Shown one piece after another: positions 32,802 through 42,732 of a DNA stretch of 54,039 nt; position 1 is the stretch's first letter; every line of letters begins with the position of its first letter. The stretch covers positions 1 to 54,039 of the forward strand of contig NZ_LNUA01000058.1 of assembly GCF_009764355.1 (NCBI RefSeq). Reading direction: 5' to 3'. Source of the stretch: Companilactobacillus bobalius. GTDB taxonomy: Bacteria > Bacillota > Bacilli > Lactobacillales > Lactobacillaceae. The translations under genes and the position numbers were made by a program. The notes under the pieces were generated by a model. That model did not search any database, was not told the origin of the DNA, and worked only from the letters and a program-made list of their open reading frames with translations.

Positions 32802-33215
32802 ATGTTAAAAGAACTATGGAATAAATATAAAGATATGATTCCTTATGCTTTCTTTGGAGTCTTGACAACTTTAGTTAATATTATTACTTTCGATGTTTTA
32901 TGGCACTTCTTGGGATGGAATTATCAGTTTGCCAATGTATTAGCATACTGGCTTTCTGTATTGTTTGCCTATGTAACAAATAAACTATGGGTCTTTAATT
33001 CTCATACGGCAACTTGGAAAGACTTTTTTAAGGAAATGTTCTCATTTTTCCTTTTCAGAGCAGCTTCGTGGGTAATTGATCAAAGTATTATGACTATTGG
33101 TGTTTCCCTATTGCATGGCAATGCGCTAATCGTCAAAATTTTAGATAATGTAGTTGTTATCATTTTAAATTACGTATTTAGCAAATTTATTATTTTCAGA
33201 AAAAGAAATGGATAA
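32802..33215 (+). CDS. GtrA-family membrane protein
   Basis: This 137-residue protein with four hydrophobic helices fits the GtrA family: IPYAFFGVLTTLVNIITFDVL, YWLSVLFAYVTNKLWVF and a C-terminal NYVFSKFIIFRKR. GtrA proteins are thought to help move undecaprenyl-linked sugars across the membrane for surface glycosylation. It starts 12 bases after the metal permease and probably shares its transcript, although a functional link is not obvious. Confidence 0.87.
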   Translation: MLKELWNKYKDMIPYAFFGVLTTLVNIITFDVLWHFLGWNYQFANVLAYWLSVLFAYVTNKLWVFNSHTATWKDFFKEMFSFFLFRAASWVIDQSIMTIGVSLLHGNALIVKILDNVVVIILNYVFSKFIIFRKRNG

Positions 33216-33216
33216 C

Positions 33217-33258
33217 AAAAAAAGGATTGAAAACGAGTTGGTTTTCAATCCTTTTTTT
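33217..33258. terminator. Bidirectional terminator between gtrA-like and ROK genes
   Basis: A perfect 18-bp stem (33217-33234 with 33241-33258), loop of six, with A and T tracts. Confidence 0.88.
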
Positions 33259-33278
33259 ACTGTCTTTTCTAGTAAAAA

Positions 33279-34151
33279 TTATTCTTGTAATTCGCGGATA
33301 GCTAAGGCGAAATCACCTAATGTAGCTGAACCGTTGTTCTTAATTACAGGCATTGTAATGTATTTCTTCAAATCTGGTACTTCAACGTAATCGTTTAGTA
33401 AGTCTTTGAATTGAGCACGAACTTTATCTAGGAATAGTTCGCTAACAACACCACCGCCGAAGACAATCTTGTCAGGTCTAAGGATAAGTGTAGCTTGAAG
33501 AGCTGCTTGAGCAACGTAGTAAGCCATAATATCCCAAACATGATTTGTCAAAGGAACATCTTGTCCTTTGATACCTAAACGAGCTTCAAATGTAGGACCA
33601 GCAACTAATCCTTCTAGACAGTCACCATGGAATGGACAAACACCCTTGAAATCTAGATCGTCAGGATGACGTTTTACAAGTGTGTGACCCATTTCAGGAT
33701 GTCCGATACCACCAACAAATTTACCCTTATCAATGGCACCGGCACCGACACCAGTACCAACAGTGTAGTAAACTAATGAATCAATTTTTTCATTAGATAG
33801 AGTAGACATGACATATTCACCATAAGCTGAACCGTTAACGTCAGTTGTCCAGAACATTGGAATGTCAAAAGCTTCTTTCATTTTACCAACGAAGTCAGTA
33901 TCTTTCCAACCTGGCTTAGGTGTAGATGTGATATAGCCATATTTTGGTGAGTTCTTACGTTGTTCGATAGGACCGAATGATGCAATTCCTAAAGCTTCAA
34001 TATCAAATTGTTTAAAATAATCGATTGCTTTTTGTAATGTTTCTTCCGGTGTAGTCGTTGGAAAATGAACACTATCCTTAATACGGTAATCTTCGTCACC
34101 AACAGCACAAACGAATTTTGTTCCACCTGCTTCAATACTTCCTACTAACAC
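33279..34151 (-). CDS. ROK-family sugar kinase, fructokinase-like
   Basis: This 290-residue ROK kinase begins VGSIEAGGTKFVCAVG and has the zinc-binding ROK signature (GHPEMGHTLV..CPFHGDCLEGL). It resembles bacterial ROK fructokinases (ScrK/GmuE type), which phosphorylate fructose at the 6-hydroxyl. The start is GTG, with GAGGAGAG upstream. No sugar transporter or hydrolase is adjacent. A cre-like site lies 20 bases upstream of the start, so catabolite repression by CcpA is likely. Confidence 0.87.
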   Translation of the reverse strand: MLVGSIEAGGTKFVCAVGDEDYRIKDSVHFPTTTPEETLQKAIDYFKQFDIEALGIASFGPIEQRKNSPKYGYITSTPKPGWKDTDFVGKMKEAFDIPMFWTTDVNGSAYGEYVMSTLSNEKIDSLVYYTVGTGVGAGAIDKGKFVGGIGHPEMGHTLVKRHPDDLDFKGVCPFHGDCLEGLVAGPTFEARLGIKGQDVPLTNHVWDIMAYYVAQAALQATLILRPDKIVFGGGVVSELFLDKVRAQFKDLLNDYVEVPDLKKYITMPVIKNNGSATLGDFALAIRELQE

Positions 34152-34170
34152 AATAATCTCTCCTCAATCT

Positions 34171-34186
34171 TAGTAATCGTTTTCAA
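34171..34186 (-). promoter_or_regulatory. cre-like CcpA site upstream of the ROK kinase
   Basis: TTGAAAACGATTACTA on the minus strand matches WTGNAANCGNWWNCAW except for one base (T for A). It lies between the promoter region and the GTG start, a typical repressing position. Confidence 0.55.
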
Positions 34187-34303
34187 TACTAATAAGATAC
34201 TATTATTTGTTTTCAACGTCAAATTGATTTATGAAAGAATGAAAAAATATTTTTAAATAATTTGAAAATTATGAATATAAAATGATTAGAAATATTTTCT
34301 AAA

Positions 34304-34345
34304 TCAAAAAACCTCATAACATTTAAACTGATATGAGGTATTTTT
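34304..34345 (-). terminator. Terminator of the deaminase gene
   Basis: On the minus strand ACCTCATA pairs with TATGAGGT (one bulge), followed by six T. The region between it and the ROK gene (34187-34303) is AT-rich and holds only the ROK promoter. Confidence 0.7.
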
Positions 34346-34351
34346 GATTAG

Positions 34352-34828
34352 TTAATAGATTGTATGTGATGAGTCTTCTTTGAAATCATTGAAAGCCTTG
34401 ATAGTCGTATCTCTGTCGTGTTGTTCAAGATTCAAAACTTTTTTATCCTTCAAACCATCGGATAGGAATTTGTAAATGAAATCGTCTCTGAAGCCAATGT
34501 CCTTAGCATCTTCAGCAGTATTTCCGTAATAACAAGTTTTGATATTAGACCAAATAATAGCACCTAAACACATTGGGCAGGGGTAGGCATTGGTATATAA
34601 TTCACAGCCGGACAAATCGTGTGTTCCCAATTTTTCGCAAGCTTTTCTGATGGTTGTGATTTCGCCATGTGCTGAAGGATCGTGATTTGCTAAAACATGA
34701 TTACGACCTTGTGCAATAATTTCTCCGTCTTTAACAATAACGGTACCAAAGGGTCCACCAATCTGTGTTCCCACATTCTTTTGAGCCTCTTGAGCGGCCA
34801 AATCCATAAATTTTTTGTCATATGCCAT
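34352..34828 (-). CDS. Cytidine/deoxycytidylate-fold deaminase, guanine-deaminase-like
   Basis: This 158-residue enzyme of the nucleoside deaminase family has the zinc motifs AHGE (in place of the usual HAE) and PCPMC. A C-terminal segment (AEDAKDIGFRDDFIYKFL) resembles the domain-swapped GuaD of Bacillus, which converts guanine to xanthine. It is too different from TadA, which would be larger in the RNA-binding loops. The start chosen (MAYDKKFMDLA) has AGGAGAT upstream; the frame runs 27 codons further without a ribosome site. Substrate remains inferred. Confidence 0.82.
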   Translation of the reverse strand: MAYDKKFMDLAAQEAQKNVGTQIGGPFGTVIVKDGEIIAQGRNHVLANHDPSAHGEITTIRKACEKLGTHDLSGCELYTNAYPCPMCLGAIIWSNIKTCYYGNTAEDAKDIGFRDDFIYKFLSDGLKDKKVLNLEQHDRDTTIKAFNDFKEDSSHTIY

Positions 34829-34969
34829 AAGTAGTATCTCCTGGTTAACAATATTTTGATACTTGATTAGTATACTTCTATTTATATTTTCATAGAAATA
34901 ATGATACAAAATGGCATATTCCTAATTATCAAAAATGTAAAAATATTTTTGTCTGTCTTGAATAATATA

Positions 34970-34983
34970 ATAAAGCGCTACCA
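34970..34983. promoter_or_regulatory. Weak cre-like site before the WxL-like gene
   Basis: ATAAAGCGCTACCA has the AAGCGCT core and CA end of cre but lacks the leading TG. TATAAT hexamers lie at 34966-34971 and 34986-34991, so it may sit over the promoter. Confidence 0.25.
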
Positions 34984-35031
34984 TTTATAATAAATCATAA
35001 TTATTATTCTTAATTTAGATAGGTGGAGGAT

Positions 35032-37503
35032 ATGAAAACCAATAGAATACAGCAAATGATATTATGTTTACTCTTATTTCTAGTGGCTATATTTGGCGTG
35101 TCTTCAATTCAAAATGTGCAGGCTGCGGAAATAGATGACGGGATAGATAACTGGTATGCGCCGTCTAGTCAGACAACTCAAGTAGGTTTGTTACCGATGG
35201 GGGATAATTTGGATTTGGGTTATACTTTTGGATTGGCCCAGGGATATAATTCTAATTCCAGTGAATTACCGTATTTTTTGAATGGTGGCGATGACTCAAT
35301 CATTAAGGATTCAATTGCGAGTGGTAATTCGGTTCAATATTCTAAGATGGATGTCTTTTTGAAAAAAGGTGATAAATACGTTAATGCCCTTTTCCAAAAT
35401 CGTGCAGGGAGCAGTATTGAGACGAATCGTAGTCTGGCTTCATCGTTGTCACCAGATTTTATGATTGTACCGTCTGATTCAACGACGACTAAAGTTACAG
35501 CGATGGAATATTCGGTTTTGCCATCACAATTTTCGGGGACGGATCCAACTAATCGGATGTCGAACAAAAAGTATTATATTGGAACCGACCAGAATGGAAA
35601 TGCTGCTTATAAAATTGTTGGCGATTTGAAACGTAATAGTAAGACCTATGGAGTGTTCGATTTAAAAGTTGAATTATTGATGCGCGCCGATCCTAACAAT
35701 GGAGCTGTTGTTCAAAGAGAAATGTATGTTTATAATCCTAGTTCGACGACACAGAAGTTCACAACCATGTTCGCTGAAGATACCGCTTTAGGACTAATGG
35801 GAAAAACTGATCAGTCATATATTTATGATATGGGTGAAAGTCGTGGATTGATTATAACTTCTAGAGCTGATTCCTCAGATAGATATACTCTTCTAATTAC
35901 TAATAAAGTTAAGGATGGATTTGACCAGTATACGGGAGTCGCTAGAGATTTATTAACTAATCCGACTAATTGGTTGGATGGTTTCAAGAACAGCAAGAAT
36001 CAAAGTAGTATTGATGGTTCAGGAGCTGAGAAAGACAATAATGCTTACGGAACTTCACTTTTCAAAACTAGTGATGGTTCGCCGAGAGTCGTTGATACAG
36101 CGTATGCACTGAAATGGAATCCTACTACTTTGGAACCGGGACAGACAGCTCACTTTGTTTCAACCATGGGAGCAATGCCGCAATCTTCTGCTTCACCATC
36201 CGTTTCAAAAACTTATACTAATAAAACTAATTCTACAGGTAAAAATGAAGTTGGAGATCGTTTGAAGTTTACGTTGAAAGTAACTAATGATGGTTATGGA
36301 TCAGAGTGGTCTTACGATAAATTGATTGATGAGATTCCTGAAGGTTTGCAAATAGATACTTCAACAATAAAAAAATCCAACGATGGAACCAACTTTACCG
36401 CAGTTCCAGCCAGTAGTTATGATGATACAAATCGAATTTTAACTGTTATGCCAGGTTATTCTCTAAAGGATAACGATGCTGCAACGATAACTTTTGAAGC
36501 TGTTGTTGAAAGTGGTGCTGGTACAACAATTAAAAATACAGCACAATTCTTTGGAACTGATCAAAAAGTATCTGGAGCAACACAGAAAAAATATTTAGCT
36601 TCAATCGACGTACCAATTGAGAAATTAGCTTTCAATTATAACTTTACACGCCAAGTTAAAAATGAAACTAATAAAGAAACATATTATGCGGATCAAACAA
36701 CTGCTAAAGTGGGAGATGTCATCAGTTATAAGACAAAATTTGAAGTGGCAAGTGATAGTTCTCATCCACTAACTAGTGCTACCAATATGATTAGTACTTT
36801 ACCAAGCAGTTTGGGTACACCTTATGATATTACCGTTACAGGAGCTGATGGAAACAGTTATCCGCAAGGTGGTACCAATACCGGAGTTGTTAGAGAAGTA
36901 AAAGCTGGCGAGTCAGTTATTGTCGAGAATAAGGCCAAAGTTACTTCGGCAGCAGTTGGTAAGATAACGACTAACGCTACTTTGAAAGGTGGAGTCGTAG
37001 CCAATAAAGATTTGGATGATCTAATTTCTAATAACGCTGAAGTTTCAATTGAAAATGTTGACGGTATTACGTCAGTTCCACAAATGATTGACTTTGGAAC
37101 GCATAACTTTGCAGGTTCTAGTTTGGAAGCAAATAATGTTAAGACTGACGGTGAGCTGATCGTTAATCATCCGACAGATAATCCGTTCATGATTTCCGTA
37201 TCCTACGATAATACTGATCCAGACTTACGGATGAAGAATAGTGATGGTGACACTTTAAGCAACGATTTGGGAAATATTTTATTCTTCCGTCAACGCCAAA
37301 CAAGCGTCACTGATTCCGGAACGTGGCAACCAATTTTGGCAAACGGAACAAGAATTCAGTCAGAGAGCTTCTCAGGCGGACAAGATAATTTAGATTTATC
37401 AGAGTATATCGGAGCCGGTTCTTGGAAAATAAAGATGGATAGCAATACTAAGTCAGGTAACTATAACGGAACCATAACGTGGCAAATGGTAGACTCAGCT
37501 TAG
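35032..37503 (+). CDS. Large secreted protein with DUF11-like domains and a WxL-like C-terminus
   Basis: This ~823-residue protein has a signal peptide (ILCLLLFLVAIFGVSSIQNVQA). A large N-terminal region (~30-390) of unrecognised fold follows, then at least two beta-sandwich DUF11/isopeptide-type domains (near 395-520 and 535-660; e.g. VGDRLKFTLKVTNDGYGSEW, VGDVISYKTKFEV). The last ~150 residues resemble a WxL wall-binding domain: IDFGTHNFAGSS near its start and SGNYNGTITWQMVDSA at the end, matching the distal YxxxLTWTL motif. The proximal WxL tripeptide is not evident. There is no LPXTG. It probably binds peptidoglycan non-covalently. It stands alone, not in a csc-type cluster. Confidence 0.78.
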   Translation: MKTNRIQQMILCLLLFLVAIFGVSSIQNVQAAEIDDGIDNWYAPSSQTTQVGLLPMGDNLDLGYTFGLAQGYNSNSSELPYFLNGGDDSIIKDSIASGNSVQYSKMDVFLKKGDKYVNALFQNRAGSSIETNRSLASSLSPDFMIVPSDSTTTKVTAMEYSVLPSQFSGTDPTNRMSNKKYYIGTDQNGNAAYKIVGDLKRNSKTYGVFDLKVELLMRADPNNGAVVQREMYVYNPSSTTQKFTTMFAEDTALGLMGKTDQSYIYDMGESRGLIITSRADSSDRYTLLITNKVKDGFDQYTGVARDLLTNPTNWLDGFKNSKNQSSIDGSGAEKDNNAYGTSLFKTSDGSPRVVDTAYALKWNPTTLEPGQTAHFVSTMGAMPQSSASPSVSKTYTNKTNSTGKNEVGDRLKFTLKVTNDGYGSEWSYDKLIDEIPEGLQIDTSTIKKSNDGTNFTAVPASSYDDTNRILTVMPGYSLKDNDAATITFEAVVESGAGTTIKNTAQFFGTDQKVSGATQKKYLASIDVPIEKLAFNYNFTRQVKNETNKETYYADQTTAKVGDVISYKTKFEVASDSSHPLTSATNMISTLPSSLGTPYDITVTGADGNSYPQGGTNTGVVREVKAGESVIVENKAKVTSAAVGKITTNATLKGGVVANKDLDDLISNNAEVSIENVDGITSVPQMIDFGTHNFAGSSLEANNVKTDGELIVNHPTDNPFMISVSYDNTDPDLRMKNSDGDTLSNDLGNILFFRQRQTSVTDSGTWQPILANGTRIQSESFSGGQDNLDLSEYIGAGSWKIKMDSNTKSGNYNGTITWQMVDSA

Positions 37504-37509
37504 AAAAAT

Positions 37510-37543
37510 AAAAAAGGAAAACCATTAGCGGTTTTCCTTTTTT
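37510..37543. terminator. Bidirectional terminator
   Basis: A perfect 14-bp stem (37510-37523 with 37530-37543) with A/T tracts between convergent genes. Confidence 0.85.
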
Positions 37544-37551
37544 AATCTGAA

Positions 37552-39177
37552 TTAGTAAATCTTAGTATCACGAATATCTTTAAGAATATTGAGTGAACCA
37601 TCTTTGTAACTGAGGAAACCATAAACTAAGATACCGAGGATTCCACAAATAGCAATAACGATAATTGCTCCAACTTTAGTTGCGTCAGAGATTACGTGAA
37701 CAATTAATAAGTTAGCAACTACTACTACTACTAACATGATTACACCGTCAATAAGGATACGAATTAATTTCTTACCTAATTCCCTATCAACGATTTCAAA
37801 TTGCTTGTTGATCAGTCTAAATGCGAAGTGACTCATAATTACAAAAGCAATAGTTGTTGCAACAACTGGTCCGTAAACACCTAAAGCCAGAGTTAATGGT
37901 AATTGAAGCACAATCTTTAGTACATAAGCGATTGCTAGATAAATCATTGATTTCTTCATATGATGAGTAACTTGAAGAATGTTTTCCAAAATCATAAATA
38001 GACAGTAGAAGAAGGCTTCAAAACATGAAACTATCAGAACTTTTGAACCGAGGATACTTTGATCGTAGAAGACAAAAGCGGTCCAGAGTTGACGACTGAT
38101 AGCCATGACTCCGAAAGTAGCTGGAAGAATGATGAAGACCGTGAATTGCACAATTTTACGCATGAAGTTTTGAATATATTCGTTGGAAACCTTCTTGCTG
38201 ACCATAGCTGACAGAGCTGGAATAACGGAAGCAGATACGGAAATGGCAAGGGAAACAAGGACCATAATAATCTTATTAGCCTGGAATCCGAACATCGCAT
38301 AGAGATTATCAATTGTTTTTTCACTAGCATGAAGAATTAATTGATAGATCCATGTGAAAGTTGTTTGGTCGAATAATTGTAAGACAGTCATGATAGTATC
38401 GACTAGCAAAAATGGAATCGCCGAACGCAACATCGAACCAAAATTGATATCAATAGTTTCATCGGTAGGTAAATCATCTTTTGTTTTGATATCATCAATT
38501 GTTACTGAACGTCTGACTTTGACACGAATCCAAAGTAAGAAGATATAAGCCAATGTGGCACCGATAAATGAAGCAAGTGTTGATTGGTTAACAGCTGAGA
38601 TATAGTTACCTTTTTGTAAAATCATAATTGTGTATGTGGCATAAAGCATATAAGCAACACGGGCAATTTGTTCGATAACTTGTGAAAAGGCTGAATAGGA
38701 AATAAAGGCATAACCTTGAATATAACCTCTCAAAATACCTAGAGCTGGAATAATTAGCATTGCAACACTCAAATATTTAATCGGCGTTACAACACGCATA
38801 TCGCCAGCCGCTAAAACGATGGCAACATATTTTGCACCGAAGAACATAATTGCAGCACAACCAATACCAACTAAGGTCATATAGAAACTGTACTTCTTGA
38901 AGAGTTTCTCACTTTGATCAAAGCGTCCCAAGGCATTGTGAGCAGCAACTTCTTTAGAAATAGCTGAAGGAATACCTGCTGTAGCGATAATCAAAAAGAG
39001 ATTGTAAATATTATAAACTTTTCCGTACATGGCATTAGCCGCGTTAACAGCTAACGGACCGATCCAAATATTCCAGGGAATAATATAAACAACCGCTAGA
39101 ATACGAGAAATAATTCCACTAATGGAAATCCACAGGGAACTTTTTAGTAATGAATCTTTTTTCATTTTTTTATCCAT
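37552..39177 (-). CDS. MOP-superfamily lipid-linked oligosaccharide flippase (MurJ/SpoVB-like)
   Basis: This 541-residue protein with about 14 hydrophobic helices belongs to the polysaccharide flippase group (LLKSSLWISISGIISRILAVVY, PSAISKEVAAHN, LGILRGYIQGY). It resembles the SpoVB/YtgP branch that includes the Gram-positive lipid II flippase MurJ, so a peptidoglycan role is likely, but teichoic or polysaccharide export is possible. Start region MDKKMKKD has only a weak ribosome site; the second ATG (codon 5) is an alternative. It is a single-gene unit. Confidence 0.85.
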   Translation of the reverse strand: MDKKMKKDSLLKSSLWISISGIISRILAVVYIIPWNIWIGPLAVNAANAMYGKVYNIYNLFLIIATAGIPSAISKEVAAHNALGRFDQSEKLFKKYSFYMTLVGIGCAAIMFFGAKYVAIVLAAGDMRVVTPIKYLSVAMLIIPALGILRGYIQGYAFISYSAFSQVIEQIARVAYMLYATYTIMILQKGNYISAVNQSTLASFIGATLAYIFLLWIRVKVRRSVTIDDIKTKDDLPTDETIDINFGSMLRSAIPFLLVDTIMTVLQLFDQTTFTWIYQLILHASEKTIDNLYAMFGFQANKIIMVLVSLAISVSASVIPALSAMVSKKVSNEYIQNFMRKIVQFTVFIILPATFGVMAISRQLWTAFVFYDQSILGSKVLIVSCFEAFFYCLFMILENILQVTHHMKKSMIYLAIAYVLKIVLQLPLTLALGVYGPVVATTIAFVIMSHFAFRLINKQFEIVDRELGKKLIRILIDGVIMLVVVVVANLLIVHVISDATKVGAIIVIAICGILGILVYGFLSYKDGSLNILKDIRDTKIY

Positions 39178-39213
39178 TCTTTATAAAATTACTTATATTA
39201 TAGAAGCTTTTGG

Positions 39214-39585
39214 TTAACGGTAAAAGAAGAGTACGAAAATCAAAGCTATTAGAGCGGGTAATCCTTGTAGAAAAATAATTTTTCTAGTGGCTGTCATAGC
39301 ACCGTAAATTGCTACGATGATGACATAAAGCATCAATAAGATCATGATAATTTTCAAAGTTGTACCAGTGAAGAAAAGAATCATTGCGAGAATTAAGATA
39401 CCTAAGGCACCGTTATAAATGCCTTGATTAGCTAGAGCAGTTTTGGCATGTTCATTTTTAACGAAGTCTAGAGGCATATCGAAAGCCTTAGCTTGTTGTT
39501 CTGGTTTAGCAAACATTTCTAGACCAGCAATACCAATATGTTCTAAGGCCACTAGTGCAACTAAAAATAAAGTTAAGATTTGCAT
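39214..39585 (-). CDS. DUF1304 family membrane protein
   Basis: This 123-residue protein with four hydrophobic helices matches DUF1304: LVALVALEHIGIAGLEMF, NQGIYNGALGILI and IFLQGLPALIALI. The family is conserved in bacteria and has no settled role. An AAGAAGA ribosome site precedes the ATG. It is transcribed from its own promoter towards the flippase gene. Confidence 0.82.
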   Translation of the reverse strand: MQILTLFLVALVALEHIGIAGLEMFAKPEQQAKAFDMPLDFVKNEHAKTALANQGIYNGALGILILAMILFFTGTTLKIIMILLMLYVIIVAIYGAMTATRKIIFLQGLPALIALIFVLFFYR

Positions 39586-39677
39586 TTTAATCTTCTTTCT
39601 ATATTAAAAAGTATAAGTATTATATTAGCCTGTTTTAAAAAATCATACAATGGAAACAAAAAAGAAGAATCAAAAGC

Positions 39678-39989
39678 TTATGATTCTTCTTTAGTATTCA
39701 TCATAGCAAATTTTTCAGTAAATTTACCTTTTTGATTGATTTTAGCGTGTCTAAGACTATCCATTTCTTCATAAGTAATTGAAGCATCATCAAGAATTGC
39801 GCGAATAACTTCTTCCAGGTCCCCTAATTCTTCGACTAAGTTAGCGCGAGTGGTAGCGGCTTTCACTTCAGTAGCTTCTTCAACTACTTTCTCACGTAAA
39901 GAGAGGCGGTAATCGTCGTTTGAAAGTACTTCAAATTTAGAATCGTCATTGATAATAGTGGGTATTTTGTCCCGAACCAATTTTCTCAT
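39678..39989 (-). CDS. MazG/PRA-PH-like nucleotide pyrophosphohydrolase
   Basis: This 103-residue protein has the alpha-helical NTP pyrophosphatase pattern: KLVRDKIPTII, then REKVVEEATEVKAA and LVEELGDLEEVIRAIL, giving the ExxE..ExxD metal-binding set. Proteins of this size in Firmicutes are annotated as phosphoribosyl-ATP pyrophosphohydrolase-like or house-cleaning NTPases. No his genes are nearby, so histidine synthesis is unlikely. The start is chosen at MRKLVRDK because GGGGGAA lies eight bases upstream; the frame extends 30 codons further without support. Confidence 0.85.
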   Translation of the reverse strand: MRKLVRDKIPTIINDDSKFEVLSNDDYRLSLREKVVEEATEVKAATTRANLVEELGDLEEVIRAILDDASITYEEMDSLRHAKINQKGKFTEKFAMMNTKEES

Positions 39990-40120
39990 ATTGTAAGTTC
40001 CCCCTAAAACGTTGTGTAAAAGAATCTTACCACACAAAAAGTCCAGAAGCTGAGAATTTGATAACAATAATATCATCATGATATTATTTAATTAAAATAA
40101 ATATAAAAGTGTTGATTATT

Positions 40121-40477
40121 ATGAGTATTTCAAGTGTAGAGATAACAGAAATATGTGGTGCCTTGTTGTTACTAGTAATGATAATTATAATTATTTTGCT
40201 AGTTCTAAATGACCTAATTCGTAAAAGAATGGAGTTTGCTTGTAAGGATGTCTTAGCTAATCGTCAAAAGATTGATGATATCGCTTTGGACGAGAAAACT
40301 TCTTCCTATTTGAAGAGAAATAATAATCACGAGCTACATCGACTTAATGAATATATTTCTAAACAGAACGACGTTATACAATATAAATTGTATTTAAAGA
40401 AACGTCGATTCGATTTTTATTTAAAAAAACAAAATTTATGGAATTATAAAGTTATAGCAATAAAAATGTATGAATGA
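40121..40477 (+). CDS. Hypothetical single-pass membrane protein
   Basis: This 118-residue protein begins with a short polar stretch, then a strong hydrophobic helix (ALLLLVMIIIIILLVL) and a basic, helical cytosolic or external tail rich in K, R, N and Y. No family is recognised. The ribosome site is poor (AAGTGTTG), so expression and start are uncertain; an ATG four codons earlier is not better. A clear terminator follows directly. Confidence 0.5.
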   Translation: MSISSVEITEICGALLLLVMIIIIILLVLNDLIRKRMEFACKDVLANRQKIDDIALDEKTSSYLKRNNNHELHRLNEYISKQNDVIQYKLYLKKRRFDFYLKKQNLWNYKVIAIKMYE

Positions 40478-40507
40478 GGCTGTCGTTATGACGATGGCCT
40501 CTTTTTA
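40476..40507 (+). terminator. Terminator of the hypothetical gene before guaB
   Basis: GAGGC/GCCTC with inner TCGT/ACGA, then TTTTT. It overlaps the preceding stop codon. Confidence 0.8.
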
Positions 40508-40511
40508 TTGA

Positions 40512-40540
40512 TTGACTATCACCGAAAAATCGGATAACAT
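40512..40540 (+). promoter_or_regulatory. Promoter of guaB
   Basis: TTGACT (40512-40517), 17-bp spacer and TAACAT (40535-40540). The spacer contains the palindrome CCGAAAAATCGG, which could be an operator. Confidence 0.55.
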
Positions 40541-40549
40541 GTTTATAAA

Positions 40550-42071
<1,522 letters not shown>

Positions 42072-42120
42072 CAAATAAATTTTCAGATTTGTTTAAAGAA
42101 TCTGTCTTTCGTAAAGGTAG

Positions 42121-42177
42121 CAGCAACTATTTAGAATAAAACGTATGTATTTATGTTTCTAAATAGTTGCTGTTTTT
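42121..42177 (+). terminator. Terminator of guaB
   Basis: A perfect 16-bp stem (42121-42136 with 42157-42172), 20-base loop, then TTTTT. Confidence 0.82.
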
Positions 42178-42267
42178 ATTTACCGTAAAAAATGTTATCT
42201 GGTGCTCAAGAAACTGAACAAACGATTTACAATAATTACAGGATATATTTTGTATCAGGGGGAAAAT

Positions 42268-42633
42268 ATGAATAATCAGGGACAACAACCAAGTACGAGA
42301 CAAGCTAGATCCCAAAATATGAAGTTTGGAAGATATTCGTATTTTGACGGGGGACTTTTTGAATTGATCTTGCTGAGTTTGGGCGGATTCATTATGACAG
42401 TTTTTACGATTGGAATTCTTTATCCTTGGGCGCTTTGTTTGGTCTATGGATGGAAAATTAATCATACCGTAATTGAAGGCCACCGAATGCACTTTAATGG
42501 AACTGGTTTAGAACTATTTGGTAATTGGATTAAGTGGTTCTTATTGTCGATCATTACAATTGGTATCTATTCATTTTGGGTTAATATCAAATTGGAAGAT
42601 TGGAAAGCTAAACATACGACTTTTGTAAATTAA
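42268..42633 (+). CDS. DUF898-like small membrane protein
   Basis: This 121-residue protein has a polar Gln/Ser-rich start and two or three hydrophobic segments separated by HTVIEGHRMHFNGTGLELFGNWIKW. It ends SFWVNIKLEDWKAKHT. The central motif (F-x-G-x-G-x-ELFGNWIKW) is typical of DUF898/YjgN-type proteins, whose function is unknown. The ATG has GGGGGAA six bases upstream. A palindrome and a terminator follow. Confidence 0.75.
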   Translation: MNNQGQQPSTRQARSQNMKFGRYSYFDGGLFELILLSLGGFIMTVFTIGILYPWALCLVYGWKINHTVIEGHRMHFNGTGLELFGNWIKWFLLSIITIGIYSFWVNIKLEDWKAKHTTFVN

Positions 42634-42653
42634 TTTATCGTTATAACGATAAA
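42634..42653. other. 20-bp perfect palindrome containing CGTTATAACG, copy 4
   Basis: TTTATCGTTATAACGATAAA lies immediately after the DUF898 stop. Its core is the same 10-mer as at 194-203, 6404-6413 and 11937-11946. Confidence 0.5.
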
Positions 42654-42654
42654 T

Positions 42655-42704
42655 AAGACTAGTGCAGCAGCTATTAAAAGTGGCCGTTACACTAGTCTTT
42701 TTTA
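42655..42704. terminator. Bidirectional terminator between DUF898 and lplA
   Basis: AAGACTAGTG (42655-42664) pairs with CACTAGTCTT (42690-42699), followed by a T run. Confidence 0.8.
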
Positions 42705-42732
42705 TTGTTTTTTAATAATGAAAGTATGTCCT

